Positions 26,880 to 36,097 of a DNA stretch of 64,000 bases are shown piece after piece. The stretch comes from Bacillota bacterium (GTDB taxonomy: Bacteria; Bacillota; Clostridia; Acetivibrionales; DTU013), in contig JAEYRV010000003.1 of the NCBI GenBank assembly GCA_023435305.1, forward strand, positions 62,001-126,000. Reading direction: 5' to 3'. Within the stretch, counting starts at the first letter, position 1, and every line of letters begins with the position of its first letter. A program made the position numbers and the translations under genes. The notes under the pieces were generated by a model that was not told the origin of the DNA, did not search any database, and worked only from the letters and a program-made list of their open reading frames with translations.

Positions 26880-29204
26880 GTGACCATGTGCTCAATTTGC
26901 AAGGAAAACTATGCAGTGGTTTTCATAACAAAAATAGTGGAAGGCAGACAGACTCAGGAAGGACTTTGTTTGTCCTGTGCAAAAAAGCAGGGTATTCAGC
27001 CTGTCAACCAGCTGATCGAACAGACGGGGATGACTGAAGAGGATATAGACAATCTGAACAAGCAGATGAGCAGTCTATTTGAAAATATGGATCCTGATCT
27101 TGGCAGCAGTACGGCAATGCCTATTGAGCCAACAGGCGGCAACAAGCAAAATCCGTTTTTCAATTTTTTGAACCGTGCATTTCCCAGAAACGAGGATGCC
27201 GGTGATAACAGCGAACCCAAGGACCCGCCGGATGAGAGGGAAAATAAGAGCGGCACCCGTACCAAGACACAGGAAAAGAAAAGTCTGAAAAAAAAGAAAT
27301 ATCTTGACCAGTACGGTACGAATCTGACTGATATGGCAAAAGACGACAAGATAGACAGGGTTATCGGCAGAAACAGAGAAATTGACAGAGTAGTTCAGAT
27401 TCTGAACAGGAGGACAAAAAACAATCCTGTTCTGATCGGGGAACCCGGCGTCGGTAAAACAGCCATCGCAGAAGGGCTGGCAGTCAGAATAGCAAAACGC
27501 CAGGTCCCGGCAAAGCTCTTTAATGCCGAGGTATACCTGCTGGACATGACCGGTATCGTTGCGGGCACCCAGTTCAGAGGCCAGTTTGAAAGCCGCATGA
27601 AGGGTATTATTGAAGAGGCCAAGGCCCTTGGGAATGTCATCCTTATTATCGATGAGCTGCACAACATAATGGGAGCCGGCGAGGCAGAGGGGGCAATGAA
27701 TGCCGCCAACATACTCAAACCCGCGCTTTCAAGAGGTGAGATACAGATAATAGGCGCCACCACCCTCAATGAATACCGCAAGCATATTGAAAAGGATTCC
27801 GCGCTGGAGAGAAGATTCCAGCCTGTTTTGGTGGATGAGCCCTCGGTCGAGGATACCATCGAGATACTGAAGGGTATCAGAGATTATTATGAAAATTATC
27901 ACAGGGTAAAAATAACCGATGAAGTTATCGAGACGGCAGTACGCCTGTCTGAGCGATATATCACCGACAGATTCATGCCTGATAAGGCTATAGATGTCAT
28001 CGACGAGGCCGGATCCAGAGCAAACCTGAAAAATACGGGTCTTGTGGAGCTGGAAGCATTAAAGGACGAACTCAAGAAGGTGCAGGAGGAAAAGGAAAGC
28101 GCCATTTCGGCTGATTCCATCGAGGATTATCAGAAGGCGGCGGACCTGAAGGTGCGTGAATGCAAGCTGTTGCAGGAGATCAAGGACTTTGAGGAGAAGA
28201 ATAAGGAAGATGTTTTAACAGTTGAAGATATTGCATATGTCATAGAATCCTGGACGAAAATACCTGTTCAGAAACTGACCGAGATAGAAGCCGAAAAGCT
28301 GATGAACCTCGAGGAAAGGCTTCACAAGAGGGTAATTGGCCAGCATGATGCAGTTGTGAGCGTTTCTAAAGCCATCAGAAGAAACCGGGCCGGCTTCAGG
28401 AAAAAGAAAAAGCCCGCGTCATTTGTATTCGTAGGCCCTACCGGCGTAGGCAAAACAGAGCTGGTAAGAGCTCTTGCGGTAGAGCTCTTTGAGACGGAAG
28501 AGGCGCTGATAAGGCTGGATATGTCGGAATACATGGAAAAGCACACGGTTTCCAAGCTGATCGGTTCACCTCCGGGCTATGTAGGGTATGATGATGGAGG
28601 ACAGCTGACTGAAAAAATCAGGAGAAAGCCTTTTTCGGTCATACTGATGGATGAGATAGAAAAAGCTCATCCCGATGTTTTCAATATGCTGCTTCAAATA
28701 CTCGAGGACGGACGGCTGACTGACAGCCACGGTAAAGTCGTCAGTTTTGAAAACACCATTCTCATTATGACATCAAATGCCGGTACGACATTGAAGGCCA
28801 ATGGACTTGGATTTGCCAGCGACGGGTACAAAGCTCTGGAAAGCAGGGTCAGGGATGTGATGAAGGAGACCTTCAGACCTGAATTTCTCAACAGACTTGA
28901 CGAAATCATTGTATTCACTGAGTTGAGCAAGGATGAACTCAAGCAGATAGTAAACCTGATGTTCGAGGAAGTGAAGTCGGAAGCTATGCAAAAGGGCATC
29001 GACATGAGCTTCTCAGATGCGGCCGGTGAATTCGTTCTGGAAAAGGGTTATGATCCGAAATATGGAGCAAGACCTTTGAGAAGGACGATACAGAAGTATA
29101 TAGAGGATGAGCTGACCGAGCAGTTTTTTGTCGGCAAAATCAAGCCCGGCAACGTTATTACGGTAGATGCGGCAGACGGATCCATCGTATTCAGGAATAA
29201 CTAA
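26880..29204 (+). CDS. Clp ATPase with N-terminal zinc finger (ClpE/ClpC-like)
   Basis: This 774-residue HSP100 unfoldase should feed substrates to ClpP. Residues 1-40 form a CxxC-N22-CxxC zinc finger (CSICKENY, then CLSCAKKQG), as in ClpE and McsA. A charged linker follows at about 80-145. AAA+ module 1 has Walker A GEPGVGKT near 190 and ELHNIMGAG near 255. A UVR/M-like coiled coil is at about 395-450. Module 2 has GPTGVGKTELVRALA near 525 and the sensor-2 region GARPLRRTIQ near 740. There is no ClpN repeat domain. GTG 26880 follows AAAGGAG by 10 bases; ATG 26886 is the alternative. ctsR, mcsA and mcsB are not adjacent. Confidence 0.87.
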   Translation: MTMCSICKENYAVVFITKIVEGRQTQEGLCLSCAKKQGIQPVNQLIEQTGMTEEDIDNLNKQMSSLFENMDPDLGSSTAMPIEPTGGNKQNPFFNFLNRAFPRNEDAGDNSEPKDPPDERENKSGTRTKTQEKKSLKKKKYLDQYGTNLTDMAKDDKIDRVIGRNREIDRVVQILNRRTKNNPVLIGEPGVGKTAIAEGLAVRIAKRQVPAKLFNAEVYLLDMTGIVAGTQFRGQFESRMKGIIEEAKALGNVILIIDELHNIMGAGEAEGAMNAANILKPALSRGEIQIIGATTLNEYRKHIEKDSALERRFQPVLVDEPSVEDTIEILKGIRDYYENYHRVKITDEVIETAVRLSERYITDRFMPDKAIDVIDEAGSRANLKNTGLVELEALKDELKKVQEEKESAISADSIEDYQKAADLKVRECKLLQEIKDFEEKNKEDVLTVEDIAYVIESWTKIPVQKLTEIEAEKLMNLEERLHKRVIGQHDAVVSVSKAIRRNRAGFRKKKKPASFVFVGPTGVGKTELVRALAVELFETEEALIRLDMSEYMEKHTVSKLIGSPPGYVGYDDGGQLTEKIRRKPFSVILMDEIEKAHPDVFNMLLQILEDGRLTDSHGKVVSFENTILIMTSNAGTTLKANGLGFASDGYKALESRVRDVMKETFRPEFLNRLDEIIVFTELSKDELKQIVNLMFEEVKSEAMQKGIDMSFSDAAGEFVLEKGYDPKYGARPLRRTIQKYIEDELTEQFFVGKIKPGNVITVDAADGSIVFRNN

Positions 29205-29243
29205 CCAGGGCAAACGAGTATAAAAGAATAACAGTGAACAATA

Positions 29244-29275
29244 TGGGTGTCTGTCTTCAGGCACCCGTTTTTTTT
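29244..29275 (+). terminator. intrinsic terminator after the clp gene
   Basis: GGGTGTCTG pairs with CAGGCACCC over a TCTT loop, followed by eight T residues. Confidence 0.9.
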
Positions 29276-29319
29276 GTATTTGGAAATCTTCATCCGGACT
29301 ACATTTTTTTAATGTAATG

Positions 29320-29349
29320 TTGCTAAACGGCATGAGTCAATGGTATATT
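29320..29349 (+). promoter_or_regulatory. candidate promoter of cellobiose phosphorylase
   Basis: TTGCTA and TATATT are separated by 18 bases, 123 bases before the start codon. A moderate match only. Confidence 0.35.
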
Positions 29350-29472
29350 AATATCGGAGTTGGTTTGCCATATGCTGCAGTTCTTGGGCAGGAACGGCAA
29401 AAAGCTGAATTGGACAGCGATGGCAATGGACGACAGGATAATAGATAAAAGATAGTGTAATGGAGGGACATG

Positions 29473-31911
29473 ATGAAATACGGTTATTTTGATGACGCAA
29501 ACAGGGAATATGTAATTACCACGCCTGAAACGCCAAGCCCGTGGATCAACTATTCGGGCAATCAGGAATTTTTCTCGCTCATTTCCAATACTGCAGGCGG
29601 ATACTGCTTTTATAAGGATGCAAGGCTGAGACGTATCACCAGATACAGGTACAACAACGTGCCTATCGATAACGGCGGAAGGTATTTCTATATCCGCGAG
29701 GAGAACGGCGATTTCTGGGCTCCCGGTTGGGCGCCGGTCAGAAAGACCCTGGACAAGTATGAATGCAGGCATGGATTGGGTTACACCAGGATATATGGAG
29801 AACGCAACGGGATCGGTGCGGAAGTTCTGCTTTTCGTTCCCCAGGATTTCAACGGCGAGGTCCATAAGGTCAGCATAGTCAACAACAGCAGCGAGACAAA
29901 GAACATCAAGCTGTTTTCATTCATCGAATGGTGCCTCTGGAACGCTAACGACGATATGACAAATTTCCAGAGAAATTTCAGTACCGGTGAAGTGGAGTTT
30001 GAAAACAATACGATATATCATAAAACCGAGTACAGGGAAAGGCGCAATCATTACGCATTCTATTCGTCAAATACCGACGTGACAGGTTTTGATACCGACA
30101 GATACGAGTTCGTGGGCAGATATAATGGCTTTGAAGCGCCAAAGGCTGTCATTGAAGGCAAGTCCCTGAATACACTGACCGACGGATGGTCACCCATTGC
30201 ATCCCATGGCTTCGATATTTCCCTGAAGGCGGGAGAGAAGAAGGAAATCGTATTCGTTCTCGGATACGTTGAGAACGAGATCAGTGAAAAATGGGCAGCG
30301 CCGGGCATTGTCAACAAGAAAAATGCAAAAGCAATGATAGATAGATTTGCAACAGTACAGCAGGTCGAGGAAGCATTGGCTGAATTGAGGGAATACTGGG
30401 ATGGCCTGCTGTCCAAGTACTCGATCAGCAGCGGAGATGAGAAGCTCAACCGTATGGTTAACATATGGAACCAGTACCAGTGCATGGTCACATTCAACAT
30501 GTCCAGGAGCGCATCCTATTTTGAATCCGGCATTGGCCGCGGCATGGGCTTCAGAGATTCCAACCAGGATATTCTGGGCTTTGTACATCAGATACCCAAC
30601 AGAGCAAAGGAAAGACTGCTGGATCTGGCTGCAACACAGCTCGAGGATGGTGGTGCATATCATCAGTACCAGCCCCTCACCAAGAAGGGAAATAATGAGA
30701 TAGGCGGCAACTTCAATGATGACCCGCTGTGGCTGATTGCTGCAACAGCGGCATATATCAAGGAGACCGGTGATTTCAGTATCCTTGACGAAATGGTACC
30801 GTATGACAACGACGTTTCCAAGGCTGCGAACATGCTCGATCACCTGAGCAGGTCCTTCTATCACGTCGTCAACAACCTTGGACCTCACGGATTGCCTCTT
30901 ATCGGCCGCGCCGACTGGAATGACTGCCTTAACCTGAACTGCTTCTCAACCGAGCCGGATGAGTCCTATCAGACTACTACCAGCAAGGATGGCAAGGTTG
31001 CCGAATCGGTACTGATTGCCGGAATGTTCGTGTTTATTGGCGAGGAGTTTGTCAAGATTTGTGAAAATATCGGACTGGCTGAAGAAGCAAAGACAGCTGC
31101 CGGTCATATTGAAAAAATGAAAGAAACCGTCATGAAATACGGATTTGACGGCGAGTGGTTCCTGCGTGCCTATGACGACTTCGGAAACAAGATCGGCAGC
31201 AAGGAAAACGAAGAAGGAAAGATCTACATTGAAACACAGGGCTTCTGTTCCATGGCCGGCATAGGAATGGAGAGCGGAGCCGTTGAAAAAGCGCTGGATT
31301 CCGCCTGGAAATACCTTGGAACCAAGCATGGTCTGGTTCTGGTGAATCCCGCATATTCCAAGTATCATGTCGAATTGGGAGAAATCTCATCATATCCGCC
31401 GGGATACAAGGAGAATGCAGGTATTTTCTGTCACAACAACCCGTGGATTATGTGTGGAGAGGCCGTTCTGGGCAGGGGAGACAAGGCGTTTGAATGCTAT
31501 TCCACTATAGCTCCGGCATACAGGGAAGAAATCAGTGACCTCCACAGGATGGAGCCCTATGTGTATTCACAGATGATCGCGGGCAAGGATGCCAAGAGGC
31601 ATGGAGAAGCCAAGAATTCATGGCTTACAGGTACGGCAGCCTGGAATTTCGTGGCCATTTCCCAGTTTATCCTCGGTATCAAGCCCGATTACCATGGCCT
31701 TGCAATTGATCCGTGCATACCGAAATCCTGGGATGGCTTCAGTGTAACCAGAAGCTTCAGGGGCGCCGTATATGAAATAAATATTACTAATCCTCAGCAC
31801 GTAAGCAAGGGAATCAAAAAGCTCACTGTTGACGGAAAAGAATGCAGCGGAAACGTACTGCCAATATTCGGTGACGGACAGGTTCACATAGTCGAAGCAG
31901 TAATGGGATAA
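29473..31911 (+). CDS. cellobiose phosphorylase, glycoside hydrolase family 94
   Basis: The 812-residue cytoplasmic enzyme should cleave cellobiose with phosphate to glucose 1-phosphate and glucose, saving one ATP per disaccharide. The N-terminal beta-sandwich starts MKYGYFDDANREYVITTP. The (alpha/alpha)6 barrel includes MGFRDSNQDILGF near residue 357 and GRADWNDCLNLN near 480; the Asp of this last motif is the general acid in the family. The size and opening match clostridial CbpA-type enzymes closely. Two ATGs are adjacent; 29473 has the better spacing from GGAGG. No cellobiose transporter is adjacent. It implies use of cellulose-derived sugars. Confidence 0.92.
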   Translation: MKYGYFDDANREYVITTPETPSPWINYSGNQEFFSLISNTAGGYCFYKDARLRRITRYRYNNVPIDNGGRYFYIREENGDFWAPGWAPVRKTLDKYECRHGLGYTRIYGERNGIGAEVLLFVPQDFNGEVHKVSIVNNSSETKNIKLFSFIEWCLWNANDDMTNFQRNFSTGEVEFENNTIYHKTEYRERRNHYAFYSSNTDVTGFDTDRYEFVGRYNGFEAPKAVIEGKSLNTLTDGWSPIASHGFDISLKAGEKKEIVFVLGYVENEISEKWAAPGIVNKKNAKAMIDRFATVQQVEEALAELREYWDGLLSKYSISSGDEKLNRMVNIWNQYQCMVTFNMSRSASYFESGIGRGMGFRDSNQDILGFVHQIPNRAKERLLDLAATQLEDGGAYHQYQPLTKKGNNEIGGNFNDDPLWLIAATAAYIKETGDFSILDEMVPYDNDVSKAANMLDHLSRSFYHVVNNLGPHGLPLIGRADWNDCLNLNCFSTEPDESYQTTTSKDGKVAESVLIAGMFVFIGEEFVKICENIGLAEEAKTAAGHIEKMKETVMKYGFDGEWFLRAYDDFGNKIGSKENEEGKIYIETQGFCSMAGIGMESGAVEKALDSAWKYLGTKHGLVLVNPAYSKYHVELGEISSYPPGYKENAGIFCHNNPWIMCGEAVLGRGDKAFECYSTIAPAYREEISDLHRMEPYVYSQMIAGKDAKRHGEAKNSWLTGTAAWNFVAISQFILGIKPDYHGLAIDPCIPKSWDGFSVTRSFRGAVYEINITNPQHVSKGIKKLTVDGKECSGNVLPIFGDGQVHIVEAVMG

Positions 31912-31928
31912 TAAAACGAGCTTAACGA

Positions 31929-31961
31929 GAGCGGTGGTCTGTAAAGATCACCGCTTTTTTG
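31929..31961 (+). terminator. intrinsic terminator after cellobiose phosphorylase
   Basis: GCGGTGGTCT pairs with AGATCACCGC over GTAA, then a T-run. Confidence 0.92.
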
Positions 31962-31962
31962 T

Positions 31963-32155
31963 TGGGGACACTTTTGGGGACACTTTTGGGGACGCTTCTC
32001 ACATTTCTTTATATTTGGGGACGCTTCTCACATTTCTTCAGAAGAGTAGGAGGAGCGTCCTCGAGATAAGTAAGAAAGTTGAGAAGCGTCCCCAAAGAAA
32101 AGGATCGTTCCTTTCAGAAAGTTGAGAAGCGTCCCCAAAAGTGTCCTCACAATCT
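31963..32155. repeat. REP-like cluster: two direct and two inverted copies in a large imperfect palindrome
   Basis: GGGGACGCTTCTCACATTT copies at 31988-32006 and 32017-32035 face inverted AAAGTTGAGAAGCGTCCCC copies at 32075-32093 and 32118-32136. The outer flanks also mirror each other (GGGGACACTTTT on the left, AAAAGTGTCCTC on the right), so the whole 190 bases can fold as a cruciform. It starts right after the terminator. Confidence 0.85.
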
Positions 32156-32203
32156 GTGTACGGGAAAAAGTACATAAGATTGTGAAATATATGTTTTTTC
32201 GGG

Positions 32204-32232
32204 TTGAAATATTTGGTAACTGGTGTTAAAAT
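32204..32232 (+). promoter_or_regulatory. sigma-A promoter of hydrogenase cluster 1
   Basis: TTGAAA at 32204-32209, a 17-base spacer and TAAAAT at 32227-32232 with an extended TGT. The predicted transcription start lies just before the Rex-type site. The 235-base leader up to 32467 has no other feature that I recognise. Confidence 0.75.
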
Positions 32233-32247
32233 GTATTTGTATCAATA

Positions 32248-32265
32248 CAGTTAAAAAATTAACAA
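32248..32265 (+). promoter_or_regulatory. Rex-type operator of hydrogenase cluster 1
   Basis: CAGTTAAAAAATTAACAA matches the Rex consensus TTGTTAANNNNTTAACAA at 16 of 18 positions. It lies 15-33 bases after the -10, where bound Rex would block transcription at low NADH/NAD+. Confidence 0.72.
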
Positions 32266-32467
32266 TACGATCACATCAGGAATACAATAACAGCACATCG
32301 GGTACACGAATAAGATCCGCTTCAGGATCGGCATTTCAAGCAGCCAGCGTCAGTTGACCAGCAGAGGCATATGGCGTAAAGGATTGTTAAAAAATACTCA
32401 AAGTGACAACTTAATAAATGATCAACTAGCCGGTACACATTTATCAAAGTGCGTAAAGGAGGTCTTT

Positions 32468-32965
32468 ATGAGCGTTCAAACAAAAACTTGTACTTGCGGT
32501 AATGAAACCGAGCAGGAAAAGTACGACAGGATCGCCGAGGTGATCGAGGAATACAGGGACAGGGAGGGAAGCCTTATCCAGATCCTCCACATGGCACAGG
32601 GGATATATGGCTGTCTTCCGCTCCAGATGCAGCAGTTCATTGCTGAAAGGCTCGGAAAGCCGCTATCCGAAGTCAGCGGGGTCGTTTCGTTCTATTCCTT
32701 TTTCACGACTGTTCCAAGAGGTGAAAACACGATAAGGGTCTGTCTTGGGACAGCATGTTATGTGCGCGGAGGGAAAAAAATCATCGAGAAACTGAGGGAG
32801 ATATTGAATATCGAAGTAGGGGGAACGACCGATGACGGCAAGTTCACCCTGGAGGTCATGCGATGTATCGGCGCATGCGGGCTGGCACCTGCCATAACCA
32901 TAAATGACAGGGTCTATAAGCAGGTTAATCCCGACAAGCTGCGCAGCATTATAGATAGTTATTGA
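32468..32965 (+). CDS. hydC: trimeric [FeFe]-hydrogenase gamma subunit (HydC, NuoE-like), cluster 1
   Basis: The 165-residue thioredoxin-fold subunit carries one [2Fe-2S] cluster. The four ligands are seen as CLGTACYVRGG and CIGACGLAPA. The N-terminal helical region (EVIEEYRDREGSLIQILHMA) is typical of NuoE. It is the electron-transfer partner of HydB and HydA in the cytoplasmic NAD(P)H- and ferredoxin-linked hydrogenase. The ATG at 32468 has a strong AAAGGAGG; a longer frame from 32354 extends into the leader without support. It is the first gene of the hydC-hydB-hydA operon, 14 bases before hydB. Confidence 0.92.
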   Translation: MSVQTKTCTCGNETEQEKYDRIAEVIEEYRDREGSLIQILHMAQGIYGCLPLQMQQFIAERLGKPLSEVSGVVSFYSFFTTVPRGENTIRVCLGTACYVRGGKKIIEKLREILNIEVGGTTDDGKFTLEVMRCIGACGLAPAITINDRVYKQVNPDKLRSIIDSY

Positions 32966-32979
32966 AAAGGAGGGAGAGC

Positions 32980-35900
32980 ATGCGGGATCATTTAGTAACC
33001 ATAAAAAGCAACAGCGACCTTCTTGCGGTCAGGGAAGAGTACCTTAAAAGGCAGGAAGGCAGGAAATACAGGATTCAGGTCTGCTCCGGAGCCGGGTGCA
33101 TATCCTCCAACTGCCATGCTGTCAGGGATGCGCTGACGGCGTGCCTGGATGAAAAAGGGCTGAGCGGCAGCGTGGATGTGATCGAAACCGGATGCATCGG
33201 CACCTGCGATCTGGGGCCGGTCGTAGTTATTACCGGGACCGGGGACGCTTCTCACAGTGTATTCTACATCAAACTCACGCCTCAGGATATACCGGCGATT
33301 ATCGAGTCACATCTGGTACAGGGAAGTATATTAATCGACAAAACATATTTCGACAGCAAAAAGAATAAGCATATCCCATTTATTGACGAGATCGAATATT
33401 TTAAAAATCAGACAAAAATCGCATTGAGAAACTGCGGCACCATCGATTATGGATCATTGGAGGACTACATCGCCCATGACGGGTATATGGCCATTGCCAA
33501 GGTGCTGGAGGGATACACGCCGCAAATGGCAGTCGACGAGATCAAGAAAGCCGGACTCAGAGGAAGGGGCGGCGCCGGTTTTCCTACGGGCATCAAGCTC
33601 GAATCGGGCATGAAGGCCCGGGACGATGTGAAGTATCTGGTCTGCAATGCGGACGAGGGAGATCCGGGAGCATTCATGGACAGAAGCATACTGGAGGGAG
33701 ACCCCCACAGCGTCATAGAAGGAATGATGATCGGCGGTTATATTATGGGGGCCAAAAAGGGATATGTGTATGTCAGGGCTGAATACCCGCTGGCCGTCGA
33801 AAGACTGGATATGGCGATCAAGATAGCAAGGAAGGCCGGTCTGCTGGGCCGGAACATACTTGGAAAAGGCTTTGACTTCGATCTGGAGATCAGAATCGGA
33901 GCCGGAGCATTTGTCTGCGGTGAGGAAACAGCGCTGATGGCCTCGATAGAGGGGCAGAGGGGCGAGCCCAGGCAAAAACCGCCTTTCCCTTTCCAGAAGG
34001 GCCTTTTCGGCAAACCGACCATTATCAGCAATGTTGAGACATATGCAAATATTGCCCCGATCATATTGAAGGGCAGTGAATGGTTCTCAGGCATTGGAAC
34101 CGAAAAAAGCAAGGGCACAAAGGTGTTTGCCCTGGCCGGAGCAATAAACAATACCGGGATCGTGGAAGTGCCGATGGGCACCACCCTGGGAGACATCATT
34201 TTCAACATTGGAGGAGGTGTCAGAAAGAACAGGGAATTCAAGGCGGCTCAGACCGGAGGGCCGTCCGGGGGCTGCATTAAAAGCGAGAATCTCAATACAC
34301 CAATGGATTATGAGTCACTGACGAAGCTCGGCGCCATCATGGGCTCCGGAGGCCTTATCACGATGGATGAGGACACCTGCATGGTGGATATGGCAAGGTA
34401 TTTCATGGAGTTCATACAGGAGGAATCCTGCGGCAAATGCGTTCCGTGCAGGCTTGGCACCAAGCGGATGCTGGAGATTCTCGAAAGGATCACCAGGGGT
34501 CAGGGCGAGGAAGGCGATATAGAAGAACTGGAAGAACTGGGGGCAATGATAAGGGAGACTGCCGTTTGCGGTCTCGGCCAGACTGCGCCTAATCCGGTAA
34601 TCAGTATGATAAACAATTTCAGGGAGGAATATGAGGAGCATATCAGGTACAAGTACTGCAGAGCAGGAGTGTGTGCGGATATGTTCATTTCACCATGCCA
34701 GAACGCCTGTCCCGCAGGTGTGAATGTTCCGGGGTATGTGGCATTGGTGGCGGCGGGAAGGCTCAGAGACGCATATAACCTGATAAGGAAGGAGAATCCG
34801 TTCCCGGCTGTCTGCGGCAGGGTTTGCACCCACGAATGCGAAAGCAAATGCCGCAGGGGCCAGCTGGATGAGCCTGTTGCCATTGCTGATCTCAAGAGAT
34901 ACGTGGCCGATTATGTTTTGAAAAATGAGCAGCCGTATATGGACCTTGTTTTCCCAAAGAAGGGCAAAAGCGTTGGGATCATCGGGGCCGGTCCGTCGGG
35001 GCTCACATGTGGCTATTATCTTGCAAGGCTGGGCTATGATGTGGACGTATACGAATCTCAGCCGGTAGCAGGAGGCATACTTGCCTTCGGAATACCCGAG
35101 TACAGGCTGCCGTCGGATGTTTTGCAGCATGAGATAAAACAAATAGAGCAGGTTGGCGTCAACATCCATCTGGACATGGAGGTCGGCTCCGATATCACGT
35201 TCTATCAGCTGAAAAACAAACACGATGCTCTGTATATCTCAACCGGCACACAATTTTCAAACAAAATAAATATCCCTGGAGAGGACCTGAAGGGCGTCTA
35301 CCATGGACTGGATTTCCTGAGGGATGTGAACCTTGGGAAGGAAGTGAAAATCAGCGGAAGGGTCGCGGTCATAGGCGGCGGCAATACTGCCATCGATGCG
35401 GCAAGGACCGCAGTGAGGCTTGGAGCCTCGGAGGTCACCATACTTTACAGACGCCAGATCGACGATATGCCTGCTGATGCAAGGGAGATCAGGGACGCCA
35501 TAGAAGAGGGCATCAGCATTATTCCTCTTGTAGCGCCTGTCAAATTCATCGGCAGGGAAAAGGTAAGGGAGATAGAATGTATCCGCATGGAGCTCGGAGG
35601 CTTTGACCCTAGCGGGAGAAGGAAGCCAAAGCCTGCTCCCGGCACTGAATTTTCCATAAAGGTCGATTATGTCATTCCCGCAGTCAGCCAATACTCAGAC
35701 CTGCCGTTCATCAACAGGGACGAGGTCGAGGTCACTCAGTGGGGCACATTTGTCACTGACCGCGACACCCTGATGACAAAAATGAAGGGCGTATTCGCCG
35801 GCGGAGATGTGGCCCGCGGCTCGGACACTGTTATCAGGGCCATCGCAGATGGCAAGACTGCTGCAAAATCGATAGACAAATATCTGGGCGGAGGTGGAGA

Positions 35901-36096
35901 GCTCAATACCGGTGAGGATATTGAGATACCCAAGGCAGTGGATGAAAAGGAAATCGTGGAGCACGAGAGGTTCCCGATGAAATACCTGCCGCCCAGGGAT
36001 CGCAGCCGCAATTTTGACGAGGTTGCCGTGGGCTTCCACAAGCTGAATGCGATAGCTGAAGCAATGAGATGTCTGAGATGCGACAGGAGGTGCTGA
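32980..36096 (+). CDS. hydB: HydB (NuoF-like) fused to a GltD/NfnB-like FAD pyridine-nucleotide oxidoreductase, cluster 1
   Basis: This 1038-residue protein is a fusion. Residues about 20-110 are a thioredoxin-like [2Fe-2S] domain (CSGAGCISSNC, ETGCIGTC). About 150-530 is the NuoF core with the FMN loop GLRGRGGAGFPTG, an NAD-binding GAGAFVCGEETAL and the [4Fe-4S] motif ESCGKCVPCR. From about 567 a Fe-S domain (CQNACPAGVNVPGY, CGRVCTHECESKCRRG) leads into a two-dinucleotide-fold oxidoreductase (GIIGAGPSGL near 663, AVIGGGNTAIDAARTA near 795) like glutamate synthase small subunit and NfnB. The C-terminal ferredoxin domain of ordinary HydB is missing. The second site could bind NADPH, which is inference. 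Residues about 86-93 are encoded by a REP-like repeat absent from the cluster 2 paralogue. Confidence 0.9.
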   Translation: MRDHLVTIKSNSDLLAVREEYLKRQEGRKYRIQVCSGAGCISSNCHAVRDALTACLDEKGLSGSVDVIETGCIGTCDLGPVVVITGTGDASHSVFYIKLTPQDIPAIIESHLVQGSILIDKTYFDSKKNKHIPFIDEIEYFKNQTKIALRNCGTIDYGSLEDYIAHDGYMAIAKVLEGYTPQMAVDEIKKAGLRGRGGAGFPTGIKLESGMKARDDVKYLVCNADEGDPGAFMDRSILEGDPHSVIEGMMIGGYIMGAKKGYVYVRAEYPLAVERLDMAIKIARKAGLLGRNILGKGFDFDLEIRIGAGAFVCGEETALMASIEGQRGEPRQKPPFPFQKGLFGKPTIISNVETYANIAPIILKGSEWFSGIGTEKSKGTKVFALAGAINNTGIVEVPMGTTLGDIIFNIGGGVRKNREFKAAQTGGPSGGCIKSENLNTPMDYESLTKLGAIMGSGGLITMDEDTCMVDMARYFMEFIQEESCGKCVPCRLGTKRMLEILERITRGQGEEGDIEELEELGAMIRETAVCGLGQTAPNPVISMINNFREEYEEHIRYKYCRAGVCADMFISPCQNACPAGVNVPGYVALVAAGRLRDAYNLIRKENPFPAVCGRVCTHECESKCRRGQLDEPVAIADLKRYVADYVLKNEQPYMDLVFPKKGKSVGIIGAGPSGLTCGYYLARLGYDVDVYESQPVAGGILAFGIPEYRLPSDVLQHEIKQIEQVGVNIHLDMEVGSDITFYQLKNKHDALYISTGTQFSNKINIPGEDLKGVYHGLDFLRDVNLGKEVKISGRVAVIGGGNTAIDAARTAVRLGASEVTILYRRQIDDMPADAREIRDAIEEGISIIPLVAPVKFIGREKVREIECIRMELGGFDPSGRRKPKPAPGTEFSIKVDYVIPAVSQYSDLPFINRDEVEVTQWGTFVTDRDTLMTKMKGVFAGGDVARGSDTVIRAIADGKTAAKSIDKYLGGGGELNTGEDIEIPKAVDEKEIVEHERFPMKYLPPRDRSRNFDEVAVGFHKLNAIAEAMRCLRCDRRC
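33241..33258 (+). repeat. REP-like repeat copy inside the hydB coding sequence
   Basis: GGGGACGCTTCTCACAGT is translated in frame as GDASHS. The paralogue at 44.7 kb lacks about five residues here. Confidence 0.8.
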
Positions 36097-36097
36097 T

